Source: Ferrimonas kyonanensis DSM 18153
GTDB lineage: Bacteria; Pseudomonadota; Gammaproteobacteria; Enterobacterales; Shewanellaceae
DNA: 64,000 nt
Direction of reading: 5' to 3'
Assembly: GCF_000425405.1 (NCBI RefSeq)
Contig: NZ_KE384364.1
Coordinates: 110,345 to 174,344, forward strand
Shown here piece by piece: positions 18,292 through 27,865 of this stretch (positions are counted from its first letter, which is position 1; each line of letters begins with the position of its first letter). A model generated the notes under the pieces. The model saw only the letters and a list, made by a program, of their open reading frames with translations. It made no database searches and was not told where the DNA came from. Both the position numbers and the translations under genes were made by a program.

Positions 18292-18445
18292 CCACTCCCA
18301 TTTCCTTAGAGTATTTACCAGTTACCCTGGTACCGATGATGCCCGGCCAAAACAGCAAAACCGACTGCCAGGAGCCGGGATATTTGGTTTATTACCCACC
18401 GCTTAACGAGTAAATGGGAACCGTCGGTTGCCATACTGCAGATAA

Positions 18446-18474
18446 ACAAAAGGCCGGACACTAGGTCCGGCCTT
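18446..18474 (-). terminator. nupC: Intrinsic terminator of nupC
   Basis: Minus-strand 10-bp perfect stem (AAGGCCGGAC / GTCCGGCCTT, 5-nt loop) followed by a short T-run, 28 nt after the nupC stop. Confidence 0.85.
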
Positions 18475-18501
18475 CCTGAAGCACACTAGTGCGTAGCGCG
18501 A

Positions 18502-19743
18502 TTACAGGGCCAGGAACAAACCAGCCAGAGTCGCACTCATCAGGTTGGACAGAGAACCGGCCAGTACCGCACGCAGACCCAGGCGAGCCAGATCGTGGCG
18601 ACGGTTTGGAGCCATGGCACCCAGACCACCCAAAAGGATAGCAATGGAGGACAGGTTCGCAAATCCACACAGAGCGAAGGACAGGATAGCCTGAGTACGG
18701 TCGCTCATAACAACGCCGTTGATCAGGGTTTCGCCGCTCAGGTACGGTGCCAGGTTGATGTAGGCAACGAATTCGTTCACTACGATCTTCTGACCGATGA
18801 AGGAACCGGCAACAGTGGCTTCACTCCAAGGCACACCAATCATGAAGGCCAGTGGGGAGAAAGCGTAACCCAGGATGATTTCCAGAGTCAGGTCAGGCAT
18901 GCCGAACCAACCACCGATACCACCGATGATGCCGTTGATCATGGCGATCAGACCGATGAAGGCCAACAGCATGGCACCTACGTTCAGAGCCAGTTGCATA
19001 CCGGAAGAGGCACCGGCCGCGGCAGCGTCCAGAACGTTAGCAGGCTTGTCGTCGGCTTCGCCGATGTCATCCATGTCCTGCTTGGCTTCTTCGGTTTCAG
19101 GCACAATCAGTTTGGCCATCAACAGACCACCAGGGGCAGCCATGAAGGAAGCGGCAATCAGGTACTCAAGTTTCACACCCAGACCTGCGTAACCCGCCAG
19201 AACAGAACCGGCTACCGACGCCAGACCACCGGTCATGATGGCGAACAGCTCAGACTGAGTCATGGAGGCAATGAACGGACGAACAACCAGAGGCGCTTCG
19301 GTTTGACCCACGAAGATGTTTGCAGTCGCAGACATGGACTCAGGACGAGAGGTACCCAGAGCCTTCTGCAAGCCACCACCCAGAATACGGATGATCCACT
19401 GCATCACACCCAGGTAGTACAGCACTGCAATCAGGGAGGAGAAGAACACGATGATTGGCAGAACGTTGATGGCAAAAATGAAGCCAACTTTGAACTTGGC
19501 CAAATCACCAAACAGGAAACCAATACCGTCGTTCGCGTAAGAGATTACGTTGGAAACGGCGCTGGAGATATCACCCAGTACGTCCTTACCGAAAGGAACG
19601 TACAGTACAAACGCACCCAGGGCAGCCTGGATGGCCAGAGCACCACCAACGGTGCGCAGGTTGATCGCTTTGCGATTTGTCGAAAACGCAATGGCGATCG
19701 CGATTAGGGTAGCCACCCCTACTAAGCTCATCAGTATACCCAT
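18502..19743 (-). CDS. nupC: NupC-type concentrative nucleoside transporter
   Basis: A 413-aa polytopic inner-membrane protein of the CNT family that imports nucleosides with H+ or Na+. The family motif GQTEAP is present in [16 protein letters not shown], together with [16 protein letters not shown] and the C-terminal [18 protein letters not shown] region. The start MGILMSLVG resembles Vibrio NupC proteins and is preceded by an AGAGGA. With the two Tsx-type channels and the deo enzymes it forms a complete nucleoside uptake and catabolism block. Confidence 0.95.
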   Translation of the reverse strand: MGILMSLVGVATLIAIAIAFSTNRKAINLRTVGGALAIQAALGAFVLYVPFGKDVLGDISSAVSNVISYANDGIGFLFGDLAKFKVGFIFAINVLPIIVFFSSLIAVLYYLGVMQWIIRILGGGLQKALGTSRPESMSATANIFVGQTEAPLVVRPFIASMTQSELFAIMTGGLASVAGSVLAGYAGLGVKLEYLIAASFMAAPGGLLMAKLIVPETEEAKQDMDDIGEADDKPANVLDAAAAGASSGMQLALNVGAMLLAFIGLIAMINGIIGGIGGWFGMPDLTLEIILGYAFSPLAFMIGVPWSEATVAGSFIGQKIVVNEFVAYINLAPYLSGETLINGVVMSDRTQAILSFALCGFANLSSIAILLGGLGAMAPNRRHDLARLGLRAVLAGSLSNLMSATLAGLFLAL

Positions 19744-19808
19744 GAACCCATCATCCTCTTGTTAAATTTTATAAATTATGTCGTAAAACAACTTATCATC
19801 CGGTCGGA

Positions 19809-19837
19809 ATTATACTGTTCCAAAAAACAAAAATCGC
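19809..19837 (-). promoter_or_regulatory. nupC: Candidate nupC promoter
   Basis: A consensus TATAAT (19809-19814, minus) lies 66 nt before the nupC start, but the -35 position (GCGATT) is poor, which suggests that an activator is needed. Confidence 0.4.
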
Positions 19838-19998
19838 TGTCCAGATCAAATTTTTCGACCATAAAACAGGCAAACGACATATTTATCTTACATATCAGTA
19901 ATTCAGATACACACTTTGATAGCCACATTACAGTCGAACAGGAATTACGGCTGCCAGTTCGTAAAGTGGGACAAAAGCCAAGGCTGCTCGGTGAAAAT

Positions 19999-20766
19999 TT
20001 ACACCAAACGGTTGAAAAAGCGCGAGTTGTTGCGAGCTAACTGCTCAGCGAGCGCATCTGAAGGTAAGTCTAGAAGCTGTGACAGGGCTTGCAACACCGA
20101 TTGCACCGAGGCGGGTTCATTGCGCTTTCCCTGCTGTCCGCACAGCGGCATATCCGGTGAATCGGTTTCCAATAACAAAGCGTCAACAGGTACGCTGGCG
20201 ATGGCCGCACGGGTTTTTGCGGCTCTGGCGTAGGTAATGACGCCGCCAACCCCGAGCCGATAGCCCCGGCGAACGTATTCCATCGCCAGTTCACGGCTGC
20301 CACTGAAACCGTGAATCACCCCGCGGCCGGGCAGCGAATGCCGGTCCAGCAGCGGCAATAACAGGTGATGGGCTTTGCGGACATGGAGCAGCAGCGGCAG
20401 CTGAGCCTCGCTGGCCACCACCAGATGCCGTTCCAGCAACCGCTGTTGTTCAGTCAGATTCAGTGGCGAGTTGACCGCGTCCAGGCCACACTCGCCGATG
20501 GCCACACAGCCAGGCTGCTGCAACCCTTGCGGCAACCTCTCCAGCTCCGTCAGGCTGCGTTCGCTGGCAAAGCAAGGGTGAATGCCAAGGCCATAGCTCA
20601 CATTGGGGTAGCGCCCCGCGAGCGCCGCAACTCTGGGCCAGTGCTCGGCGGCCACCGCCGGCACCACGATGTGTTCCACCCCGGCCGCCGCCGCCCGCTG
20701 CAGCACCGCCTCTCTATCGGCATCGAAACACTCGAAATCGAGATGACAGTGACTGTCAGTCAGCAT
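19999..20766 (-). CDS. TatD-family metal-dependent hydrolase (YjjV-like)
   Basis: A 255-aa TIM-barrel amidohydrolase of the TatD DNase family. Metal ligands are visible as DSHCHLD at the N-terminus, GECGLD, HVRKAH, HGFSG and LLETDSPDMP. The position beside deo and prfC matches E. coli yjjV. The family includes DNases and D-aminoacyl-tRNA deacylases; the activity of this subgroup is not certain. ATG 20766 follows a GTG at 20769. The start overlaps a 43-aa gene by about 11 nt, implying translational coupling. Confidence 0.88.
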   Translation of the reverse strand: MLTDSHCHLDFECFDADREAVLQRAAAAGVEHIVVPAVAAEHWPRVAALAGRYPNVSYGLGIHPCFASERSLTELERLPQGLQQPGCVAIGECGLDAVNSPLNLTEQQRLLERHLVVASEAQLPLLLHVRKAHHLLLPLLDRHSLPGRGVIHGFSGSRELAMEYVRRGYRLGVGGVITYARAAKTRAAIASVPVDALLLETDSPDMPLCGQQGKRNEPASVQSVLQALSQLLDLPSDALAEQLARNNSRFFNRLV

Positions 20767-20887
20767 CACGACCGGAGTCCGGTGGCTCCGCCATGGTCAC
20801 CACACAGCTGCGCTTATGCTTGGGGTTGAGGCCATTGGCATCACACCAGTTGCAATAGGCCTGCCACCACCGCCGAATCCATCCCAT
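20756..20887 (-). CDS. Small Trp/Cys-rich protein, DUF5363-like, 43 aa
   Basis: A 43-codon gene starts MGWIRRWWQAYCNWCDANGL and continues NPKHKRSCV to the stop TGA at 20756-20758. A strong GGAGAGAG lies 6-7 nt before the ATG, and the end overlaps the tatD start, so it is almost certainly translated with tatD. The pattern of an amphipathic basic/Trp N-terminus, a WC-x-x-x-GL-P motif and an RxxCV motif resembles the small DUF5363 family of Vibrio and Pasteurella as I remember it. Function is unknown. It is too short for many gene finders. Confidence 0.75.
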   Translation of the reverse strand: MGWIRRWWQAYCNWCDANGLNPKHKRSCVVTMAEPPDSGRDAD

Positions 20888-20900
20888 CTGCTCTCTCCAT

Positions 20901-20924
20901 AAAAAAGGACAGCCGAAGCTGCCC
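20901..20924 (-). terminator. prfC: Intrinsic terminator of prfC
   Basis: Minus-strand GGGCAGC-TTCG-GCTGTCC (one G-U pair, stable TTCG loop) followed by six T residues, 34 nt after the prfC stop. Confidence 0.92.
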
Positions 20925-20957
20925 TTAGTATACCCTAAGCCTTGTCAAAGCCGAGGC

Positions 20958-22541
20958 TTAGTGCTCGCGGGTCTTGTGGAAACGGATGTCCGGGTAGCGT
21001 TCCGCGGTCAGATTCAGGTTCACCATGGTCGGGGCGATGTAGGTGAGGTTATCGCCCCCATCCAGCGCCAGGTTGGCCGAAGCCTTACGACGGAATTCAT
21101 CCACCTTGCGAGCATCCTCGCCGGACACCCAGCGCGCCGTAGCCACGTTGACCGCCTCGTAGATCGCTTCCACCTTATATTCGGCTTTCAGTCGGGCCAC
21201 CACCACATCAAACTGCAGCACCCCGACCGCGCCCACGATCAGATCATTGCTGTCGATGGGCCGGAAAACCTGTACCGCGCCCTCTTCAGACAGCTGAACC
21301 AGGCCTTTGAGCAGCTGCTTCTGCTTGAGAGGATCCTTGAGACGAATGCGACGGAACATCTCAGGAGCGAAGTTCGGAATGCCGGTGAATTTCATCACTT
21401 CGCCCTGACTGAAGGTATCACCGATCTGAATGGTTCCGTGGTTGTGCAGGCCGATGATGTCACCGGGGTAGGCCTCATCCGCGTGGCTGCGGTCGCCGGC
21501 CATAAAGGTCACCGCATCGGAGATGGATACATCTTTACCGATGCGGACGTGGCGCATCTTCATGCCCTTGCTGTATTTACCGGAACAGATGCGCATAAAG
21601 GCGATGCGGTCCCGGTGCTTAGGATCCATATTGGCCTGAATCTTAAACACGAACCCGGAGAACTTCTCCTCGCCGGCTTCGATGGTGCGTACGTCGGTCT
21701 CGCGCGGCTGTGGCGTCGGTGCCCAGGCAGTAAGGCCGTCCAGCATATGATCCACGCCGAAGTTCCCCAGGGCGGTACCGAAGAACACCGGGGTCAGATC
21801 GCCGTTATCGAACATCTCCTGATCAAACTCGTTGGACGCCCCCAGCACCAGCTCCAGCTCGTCACGAAGCACCTCAGCCAGTTCGGTGCCGATTTTCTGC
21901 TCCAGTTCCGGGTTATTCAGGCCCTTAACCACATCCAGGTTCTGAATGGTATGGCCCTGACCGCTCTGGTACAAAATCGCCTCATCACGGTGGATGTGGT
22001 ACACCCCTTTAAACTCCTTACCACAGCCAATGGGCCAGGTAACCGGAGCGCACAGGATGTTGAGCTCGTTCTCCACCTCATCCATCAGCTCCATGGGATC
22101 ACGAATGTCGCGATCCAATTTGTTCATGAAGGTGACAATCGGCGTATCACGCAGGCGGGTCACTTCCATCAGCTTACGGGTCCGGTCTTCCACACCCTTG
22201 GCGGCATCGATCACCATCAGGCAGGAGTCCACTGCCGTCAGGGTACGGTAGGTGTCCTCGGAGAAGTCTTCGTGTCCCGGCGTATCCAGCAGGTTAACCA
22301 GGCTGTCACCATAGGGGAACTGCATCACCGAGGTGGTTACCGAGATGCCCCGCTCTTTCTCCATCTCCATCCAGTCAGACTTGGCGTGCTGACCCGACCC
22401 ACGGCCTTTTACGGTACCCGCCTTCTGAATCAGGTTGCCGTACAGCATCACTTTTTCGGTGATGGTGGTTTTACCCGCATCCGGGTGGGAGATGATGGCG
22501 AAAGTGCGCCGTTTGGCCACTTCCTGCTGGTGCGTAGACAT
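20958..22541 (-). CDS. prfC: Peptide chain release factor 3
   Basis: A 527-aa translational GTPase (E. coli RF3 529 aa) that recycles RF1/RF2 from the ribosome after termination. GTPase motifs are visible: G1 [21 protein letters not shown] (G3) and NKLDRD (G4). The start at [12 protein letters not shown] fits the family; an in-frame ATG eight codons upstream lies within the promoter hairpin. The gene is monocistronic with a promoter just upstream and a terminator just downstream. Its place beside yjjV and deo is as in E. coli. Confidence 0.97.
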   Translation of the reverse strand: MSTHQQEVAKRRTFAIISHPDAGKTTITEKVMLYGNLIQKAGTVKGRGSGQHAKSDWMEMEKERGISVTTSVMQFPYGDSLVNLLDTPGHEDFSEDTYRTLTAVDSCLMVIDAAKGVEDRTRKLMEVTRLRDTPIVTFMNKLDRDIRDPMELMDEVENELNILCAPVTWPIGCGKEFKGVYHIHRDEAILYQSGQGHTIQNLDVVKGLNNPELEQKIGTELAEVLRDELELVLGASNEFDQEMFDNGDLTPVFFGTALGNFGVDHMLDGLTAWAPTPQPRETDVRTIEAGEEKFSGFVFKIQANMDPKHRDRIAFMRICSGKYSKGMKMRHVRIGKDVSISDAVTFMAGDRSHADEAYPGDIIGLHNHGTIQIGDTFSQGEVMKFTGIPNFAPEMFRRIRLKDPLKQKQLLKGLVQLSEEGAVQVFRPIDSNDLIVGAVGVLQFDVVVARLKAEYKVEAIYEAVNVATARWVSGEDARKVDEFRRKASANLALDGGDNLTYIAPTMVNLNLTAERYPDIRFHKTREH

Positions 22542-22547
22542 GAAAAA

Positions 22548-22602
22548 CCCGCCGCTGAAAATCAAAGGCGGGCATTATATCAAAAGCCGTAGCTCAGTGT
22601 AA
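22548..22602 (-). promoter_or_regulatory. prfC: prfC promoter overlapped by a GC-rich hairpin with T-run
   Basis: On the minus strand a perfect -10 TATAAT (22574-22579) lies 17 nt from a poor -35 TTACAC (22597-22602). Immediately after it, CCCGCC (22567-22572) and GGCGGG (22548-22553) form an inverted repeat followed by TTTTTC and the ATG. The hairpin resembles a terminator for transcripts coming from upstream, while initiation at the -10 would start within its first arm. Confidence 0.55.
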
Positions 22603-22630
22603 TCAAGGATCACCGCCAGGCTGCGGCCAT

Positions 22631-22660
22631 AAAAAAGCCCGCTCACAAAGGAGCGGGCTT
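22631..22660 (-). terminator. nlpI: Intrinsic terminator of nlpI
   Basis: Minus-strand 9-bp stem AGCCCGCTC / GAGCGGGCT with a 6-nt loop, followed by six T residues, 20 nt after the nlpI stop. Confidence 0.92.
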
Positions 22661-22679
22661 CGAAATGACGAGGGCTGGC

Positions 22680-23576
22680 TCAGTGGGCCTGCTCCTGCTC
22701 TTCCATCAGTTGTTCGGCGATCTGGCGCATCTCCATGATGGAGTAGCGGTGCTCCACAAACTCGTAGACGTTGGTGGCCAGAGACAGCTTAAACAGGTTC
22801 AGTGCCGCGCGTGGCTGGCCTTCCATGCGGGCCTGCTTGCCCATGTAGAAGTAAGCCTCACACAGACGCTCGGCCAACTGCTTCTGGTGATTCAGGTCCT
22901 GGCGCGACGCGGCCAGCAACTGACCGCCGTCGATGTCCCCCAGGTAGTACGCCACCAGTGCCGCTCCCCAGCCATCACCAATCTGGCTGCTGTGGGCGCG
23001 CAGTTGCGCCTTAGCCTGAACCGGATCCTGCTGGTACTCGGCCAGGTACAGCCACAGTGCCCGGTAGGCATCGGACTGGTCGCGCTGGTAGAACTCGTTT
23101 AAATCGTCCACAGCCAGCATAGGGCGGCTGCCATAGTAGAGGGCAATGCCTCGATTCAGGTAAGCGAAGTCGTAGCCGGGATCGAGCTCCAGTACCGCGT
23201 CAAAGGCTTCATAAGCCTGATCAAACTCCATCGCCTGAGTCAGGTAGATGCCCATGAAGTTGTAGGCATCAGGCAGATCAGGGCGTAACTGCAACGCTCG
23301 AGAGAAATCGATTCGAGCCAGAGTTCTCAGGCCAACGCTGTCGTAGAGCACGCCGCGATCGTACAGAAACCGTGCCCGCTGCTCCTCGGTCAACTCGGCA
23401 GAGATCAGCACTTCGCTGATCTTCGCCAGCGCCACTTCCAGGTTAGCGTCAGGCTGCAACGGCGTCACCAGCATCATCTGGCCATTACCGGACTCGGTCT
23501 CACTGTTGGTGGAGGCACACCCGGCCAACCCCAGGCTGACGAGGGCCAAAACCAACCAACGTTTACTCAAACTCAT
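22680..23576 (-). CDS. nlpI: Lipoprotein NlpI (TPR adaptor)
   Basis: A 298-aa lipoprotein with lipobox LAGC (Cys20) and several TPR repeats (for example AYNFMGIYLTQAMEFDQAYE and FAYLNRGIALYYGSRPMLA). In E. coli NlpI is an outer-membrane scaffold for peptidoglycan hydrolases and directs the protease Prc to MepS. The start at MSLSKRWLVLAL has AAGGA 8 nt upstream and gives a normal signal peptide; the longer open frame does not. It lies downstream of pnp as in E. coli, but pnp has its own terminator between them. Confidence 0.93.
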   Translation of the reverse strand: MSLSKRWLVLALVSLGLAGCASTNSETESGNGQMMLVTPLQPDANLEVALAKISEVLISAELTEEQRARFLYDRGVLYDSVGLRTLARIDFSRALQLRPDLPDAYNFMGIYLTQAMEFDQAYEAFDAVLELDPGYDFAYLNRGIALYYGSRPMLAVDDLNEFYQRDQSDAYRALWLYLAEYQQDPVQAKAQLRAHSSQIGDGWGAALVAYYLGDIDGGQLLAASRQDLNHQKQLAERLCEAYFYMGKQARMEGQPRAALNLFKLSLATNVYEFVEHRYSIMEMRQIAEQLMEEQEQAH

Positions 23577-23723
23577 AGAACCGTCCTTAGGACCCTTTGC
23601 CTTAGGCAAGGGGTGAAACATGCATTTTCCCATTGTAGTGGGGCACTGTCGCAAACGCATTAAATATTTGTCTGCGCAAGAAAACTGTTCAGATTAGAGC
23701 AACGAACGGCCGCCAAGTTCCAT

Positions 23724-23752
23724 AAAAAAAGGGGAAGCCTGTTGGCTTCCCC
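23724..23752 (-). terminator. pnp: Intrinsic terminator of pnp
   Basis: Minus-strand 9-bp stem GGGGAAGCC / GGCTTCCCC with a 4-nt loop and seven T residues, 25 nt after the pnp stop. Confidence 0.93.
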
Positions 23753-23776
23753 CTCTCTAGTCGCGGCGACTAGTGA

Positions 23777-25885
23777 TTATTCACCTTTCGCTTCGCCACC
23801 TTTGTCAGCCTGAGCTTCCTTGATGGACAGACGAATACGGCCCTGACGGTCCACTTCGACAACCTTCACGTCCACTTCCTGACCCAGAGACAGATGATCG
23901 GAAACGTTGTTCACGCGCTCAGCAGTAATCTGAGAGATGTGAACCAGACCGTCTTTACCCGGCAGGATGTTTACGAAGGCACCGAAGTCAACGATGCGGA
24001 CAACCTTACCCTGGTAGATACGACCCTCTTCCACGTCGGCGGTGATCGCTTCGATGCGACGAACGGCTTCGGCAGAAGCGGCGCCGTCGGTAGAGGCGAT
24101 TTTCACAGTACCGTCATCTTCGATCTCGATGGTGGTGCCGGTCTCTTCGGTCAGCGCACGGATGTTGGCGCCACCTTTACCGATCACGTCACGGATCTTG
24201 TCCGGATGAATCTTGATGGTGGTGATGCGAGGCGCGTGCTCAGACAGCTCGGTACGGGCCGTCGGCAGTGACTCGTCCATCACGTTCAGGATGTGGATAC
24301 GGGCTTCGTACGCCTGCTTCAGGGCAGTCTGCATGATCTCCTGGGTGATACCGGAGATCTTGATGTCCATCTGCAGGGCGGTGATGCCGTCACGGCTACC
24401 GGCCACTTTGAAGTCCATGTCACCCAGGTGATCTTCATCACCCAGAATGTCAGACAGAACCACGTAGTTGTCGCCTTCTTTCACCAGACCCATGGCGATA
24501 CCCGCCACAGAAGCCTTAATCGGCACACCGGCGTCCATCAGGGCCAGAGAGGTACCACAAACGGAGGCCATGGAGGAGGAGCCGTTGGACTCGGTGATCT
24601 CACTCACTACACGTACGGAGTACGGGAACTCCTCGGCGGTTGGCATCACGGCCATCACACCACGCTTAGCCAGCTTACCGTGGCCGATTTCGCGGCGCTT
24701 TGGAGAACCGATCATGCCGGTTTCACCCACACAGTATGGAGGGAAGTTGTAGTGCAGCATGAAGCGGTCAGTACGCAGGCCGCTCAGCTCGTCGATCATC
24801 TGAGCGTCACGCTCGGTACCCAGAGTGGCAGTTACCAGGGCCTGAGTCTCACCACGGGTGAACAGGGCGGAACCGTGAGTACGCGGCAGAACACCAGGCG
24901 CCACAGACAGGGCACGAATCATCTTGGTGTTACGACCATCGATACGAGGCTCGCCGGCCAGAACGCGGCCACGAACCACGGTCTTCTCCAGGCTGCCCAG
25001 TACGCCACCGATCTCCTGAGAGTCCAGGCTCTCATCCGCAGCCAGCAGTGCTTCGACTGTCTTGGACTTCACCGCATCAACAGCGTCTTTACGCTCCATC
25101 TTGTCGGTAATGCGGTAGGCGGCACCCATGTCGGCTTCCGCCAGTTCGGCAACCTTGGCAACCAGATCTTCGTTCTTCGCAGGCGCGGTCCAATCCCATA
25201 CTGGCTTGCCGGCTTCGGCCTTCAGCTCGTTGATGGCATTGATCACTTTCTGCTGTTCCTGGTGACCAAAGACCACGGCGCCCAGCATCACGGATTCGGA
25301 CAGCATGTTGGCTTCGGATTCCACCATCAGAACCGCTTCGGAAGTACCGGCAACCACCAGATCCAGGTCGCTTTCAACCAGTTCGGTAACGGAAGGGTTC
25401 AACAGGTATTCGCCGTTCTGGTAACCCACGCGGGCACAGCCGATAGGGCCATCGAACGGAATGCCGGAGATGGACAGTGCGGCGGAGGCACCGATCATGG
25501 CAACTACGTCAGGAGAGATCTCAGGATCAACGGAGACAACGGTGGCAACCACCTGGACTTCGTTCTTGAAACCGTTAGGGAACAGAGGACGAATAGGACG
25601 GTCGATCAGACGCGCGGTCAGGGTCTCGCCTTCAGAAGGGCGACCTTCGCGCTTAAAGAAACCACCTGGAATCTTACCCGCTGCGTAAGTTTTTTCCTGG
25701 TAATTCACCGTCAGAGGAAAGAAATCGCGGCCTGGATCGGCTTGCTTTTTACCAACCACGCTAACCAATACGGTGGTATCACCCATGCTTGCCAGAACGG
25801 CGGCATCTGCCTGACGGGCGATAACGCCAGTCTCCAGAGTGACCGTGTGACGGCCATACTCAAAACTCTTAATGACGGGATTCAC
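23777..25885 (-). CDS. pnp: Polyribonucleotide nucleotidyltransferase (PNPase)
   Basis: A 702-aa trimeric phosphorolytic 3'-5' exoribonuclease and degradosome partner. Two RNase PH-like domains, then KH ([18 protein letters not shown]) and S1 ([20 protein letters not shown]) domains are in order. Translation starts at a GTG (GTG AAT CCC) with AAGGA about 10 nt upstream. It follows rpsO after 225 nt containing the rpsO terminator and a probable second promoter, the same arrangement as the RNase III-autoregulated rpsO-pnp operon of E. coli. Confidence 0.97.
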   Translation of the reverse strand: MNPVIKSFEYGRHTVTLETGVIARQADAAVLASMGDTTVLVSVVGKKQADPGRDFFPLTVNYQEKTYAAGKIPGGFFKREGRPSEGETLTARLIDRPIRPLFPNGFKNEVQVVATVVSVDPEISPDVVAMIGASAALSISGIPFDGPIGCARVGYQNGEYLLNPSVTELVESDLDLVVAGTSEAVLMVESEANMLSESVMLGAVVFGHQEQQKVINAINELKAEAGKPVWDWTAPAKNEDLVAKVAELAEADMGAAYRITDKMERKDAVDAVKSKTVEALLAADESLDSQEIGGVLGSLEKTVVRGRVLAGEPRIDGRNTKMIRALSVAPGVLPRTHGSALFTRGETQALVTATLGTERDAQMIDELSGLRTDRFMLHYNFPPYCVGETGMIGSPKRREIGHGKLAKRGVMAVMPTAEEFPYSVRVVSEITESNGSSSMASVCGTSLALMDAGVPIKASVAGIAMGLVKEGDNYVVLSDILGDEDHLGDMDFKVAGSRDGITALQMDIKISGITQEIMQTALKQAYEARIHILNVMDESLPTARTELSEHAPRITTIKIHPDKIRDVIGKGGANIRALTEETGTTIEIEDDGTVKIASTDGAASAEAVRRIEAITADVEEGRIYQGKVVRIVDFGAFVNILPGKDGLVHISQITAERVNNVSDHLSLGQEVDVKVVEVDRQGRIRLSIKEAQADKGGEAKGE

Positions 25886-25931
25886 TTTATGTGTTCCTTA
25901 ACTGTGTTTTTAACCTTAAATTTCGTCGCTT

Positions 25932-25959
25932 AGTATACTGCAACCAAGCAGGAATGACA
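25932..25959 (-). promoter_or_regulatory. pnp: Candidate pnp promoter
   Basis: TATACT (25932-25937, minus) lies 16 nt from TGTCAT; a perfect TTGACA lies at 25962-25967 but at non-standard spacing (24 nt). The interval between rpsO and pnp also holds a small GGTTC/GAACC hairpin (26039-26054). Confidence 0.4.
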
Positions 25960-26064
25960 GGTGTCAAGGAGCAAAAGCAGAAAAAAGACCACTGGCTCTG
26001 AATCCGTGGCTAAAGCGAGGTTTTATTGAGGTTGTTAGCGGTTCCCGATCGAACCAGAAAAACG

Positions 26065-26094
26065 AAAAAGGGGACCCGAACGGGTCCCCTTTTT
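26065..26094. terminator. rpsO: Intrinsic terminator of rpsO
   Basis: A symmetrical AAAAAGGGGACCC-GAAC-GGGTCCCCTTTTT hairpin 17 nt after the rpsO stop. Readthrough is presumably needed for part of pnp expression. Confidence 0.95.
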
Positions 26095-26110
26095 ACCGGA
26101 ATTGCATCTA

Positions 26111-26380
26111 TTAGCGACGCAGGCCCAGCTTAGCAATCAGCTCAACGTAAGAAGCTTGGTTCTTACGCTTCAGGTAATCAAGCAGTTTACGACGCTGAGA
26201 AACCATGCGCAGCAGGCCGCGACGGCTGTGGTGATCGTGGATGTGCTTCTTGAAGTGGCCTTGCAGATGGTTAATCTGGAAGGTCAGCAGCGCAACCTGT
26301 ACTTCTGGAGAACCAGAATCGTTTTCACCACGGCCGAAATCAGCCAGAATCTTTGCTTTCGCTTCAGTGCTTAGTGACAT
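26111..26380 (-). CDS. rpsO: 30S ribosomal protein S15
   Basis: An 89-aa S15, which binds the central domain of 16S rRNA early in 30S assembly. The start [12 protein letters not shown] and the core [21 protein letters not shown] and [20 protein letters not shown] are family-typical, and the length equals E. coli S15. A 13-codon upstream frame extension is not used. It sits between truB and pnp as in E. coli. Confidence 0.98.
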   Translation of the reverse strand: MSLSTEAKAKILADFGRGENDSGSPEVQVALLTFQINHLQGHFKKHIHDHHSRRGLLRMVSQRRKLLDYLKRKNQASYVELIAKLGLRR

Positions 26381-26468
26381 AACTATCTCCGATAAACAAA
26401 TAATGCCGGAGCCAATCACTAATTCAGCTCCAGCGGGACGGGCATTCTAGCGACCTGAGCCGCTAAAC

Positions 26469-27413
26469 TCAACCCTGCCTGACGTTAATCAGGCGTTTTG
26501 GTGCCACCAGGCCGTCGGCATCGATCTCACCGATGCCGACGAACACCCGCTGGCTGCCGACGGTCAGGCGAACATGGCCTTCGTCCGGAGCCTTGGGCAC
26601 CTGAACCGGCTGGCCCTGCATAATGTAGCTGGCCACCACCTCGTTCATGTTCACTTCCGGCAAGGTCATTACCGCGGTGTCCATGGGCAACAGCAGTGGG
26701 TCAAGCAGTTCGCTGGGCTTACGGCCCTGATCCAGTGCCTGCTGCAGCAGGTTTTCCAACTGCTCCAGGGTCACCATCCGCTCATAGGGGTAACCGGCCA
26801 CCTGGGTACGACGCAGCACTTTTACGTGCGCTCCGCACCCCAGCAGCTCACCCATATCATCGACGATGGTACGGATGTAGGTGCCCTTAGACACGTGCAG
26901 GTCCATCTCCACTTCATCGCCTTCAAACCGGATCAGCTCCGCTTCGTAGACGTTGATGGGACGTGCCTCACGCGGCACTTCGATGCCCTGACGAGCGTAC
27001 TTATACAATGGCTCACCCTTGTACTTCAGAGCGGAAAACATGCTGGGAACCTGCATGGATTCGCCGCGGAAGTGCTCGATGGCCTTGTTGATCTCACCCA
27101 GGCTGGTGGTAACCGGCCGTTCTTTGACCACTTCACCGTCCGCATCGGAGGTGGTGGTGCGAACACCCAGCTTGGCGACCACGCGATAACGCTTGTCCGC
27201 CTCCAGCAGGTACTGAGAAAATTTTGTGCCTTCACCAAAGCACAGCGGCAACATGCCGGTCGCCAGGGGATCCAGGGCGCCGGTATGGCCAGCTTTGGCG
27301 GCATTGTAGATGCGTTTTACCCGCTGCAACGCATCGTTGGAGGTGATGCCCGCTGGTTTGTCCAGCAGCACAATCCCATCCACCATGCGGCCGCGCATGC
27401 GACGTCTGCCCAT
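26469..27413 (-). CDS. truB: tRNA pseudouridine-55 synthase
   Basis: A 314-aa TruB that makes pseudouridine 55 in the T-loop of tRNAs. The catalytic Asp lies in [15 protein letters not shown], and the [19 protein letters not shown] and [14 protein letters not shown] motifs are typical. The N-terminal [13 protein letters not shown] aligns with E. coli MSRPRRRGRDING, supporting the first ATG, which overlaps the rbfA stop by 1 nt (TAATG), so translation is probably coupled. Confidence 0.97.
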   Translation of the reverse strand: MGRRRMRGRMVDGIVLLDKPAGITSNDALQRVKRIYNAAKAGHTGALDPLATGMLPLCFGEGTKFSQYLLEADKRYRVVAKLGVRTTTSDADGEVVKERPVTTSLGEINKAIEHFRGESMQVPSMFSALKYKGEPLYKYARQGIEVPREARPINVYEAELIRFEGDEVEMDLHVSKGTYIRTIVDDMGELLGCGAHVKVLRRTQVAGYPYERMVTLEQLENLLQQALDQGRKPSELLDPLLLPMDTAVMTLPEVNMNEVVASYIMQGQPVQVPKAPDEGHVRLTVGSQRVFVGIGEIDADGLVAPKRLINVRQG

Positions 27414-27823
27414 TACTGCTGTTCCTCGTCCGAGTCGTTGCTGCCGTGTTTATCGGCCTTGGCCTGATCCTCGGCGATGACCTTGGTCACCACGTTGGTC
27501 ATGCGAATGCCTTCCACCAGCGACTTGTCGTAGGCGAAGCGCAGCTCCGGAATCGCGCGCATGTTGCGCAGCGACGACGCCAGCAGGGAACGGATGTAGG
27601 GCGCCAGCTCAAGCAAGGCATCCATTTGCGCCTTAACCTGCTCAGGTTCGCTGTCCAGGAAGGTTACGAACACCTTGGCGTAGTTAAGGTCACGGGAGGT
27701 CTCAACTTCGTTGATGGTCACCATGCCCAGACGAGCATCTCTGACTTCACGCATCATGATCGTTGCCAGCTCTCGCTGAATCTGTTGATTGACGCGTCGA
27801 GTTCGACTGAATTCTCTAGCCAT
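27413..27823 (-). CDS. rbfA: 30S ribosome-binding factor A
   Basis: A 136-aa single KH-like-fold protein needed for late 30S maturation and cold growth. The N-terminus [20 protein letters not shown] and the [13 protein letters not shown] core are characteristic, with an acidic tail (NDSDEEQQ). It lies 42 nt after infB and overlaps truB by 1 nt in the nusA operon. Confidence 0.97.
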   Translation of the reverse strand: MAREFSRTRRVNQQIQRELATIMMREVRDARLGMVTINEVETSRDLNYAKVFVTFLDSEPEQVKAQMDALLELAPYIRSLLASSLRNMRAIPELRFAYDKSLVEGIRMTNVVTKVIAEDQAKADKHGSNDSDEEQQ

Positions 27824-27865
27824 AACACCTTAATCCGGGGAGGGTTACCCCTCCCCTCGTTGTCA

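Noticed and set aside
20961-22592. 543-codon open frame on the plus strand
   Set aside because: Antisense shadow of prfC; His/Gln/Val-rich with no recognisable family.
24293-25933. 546-codon plus-strand open frame
   Set aside because: Antisense to pnp, explained by codon bias of the real gene.
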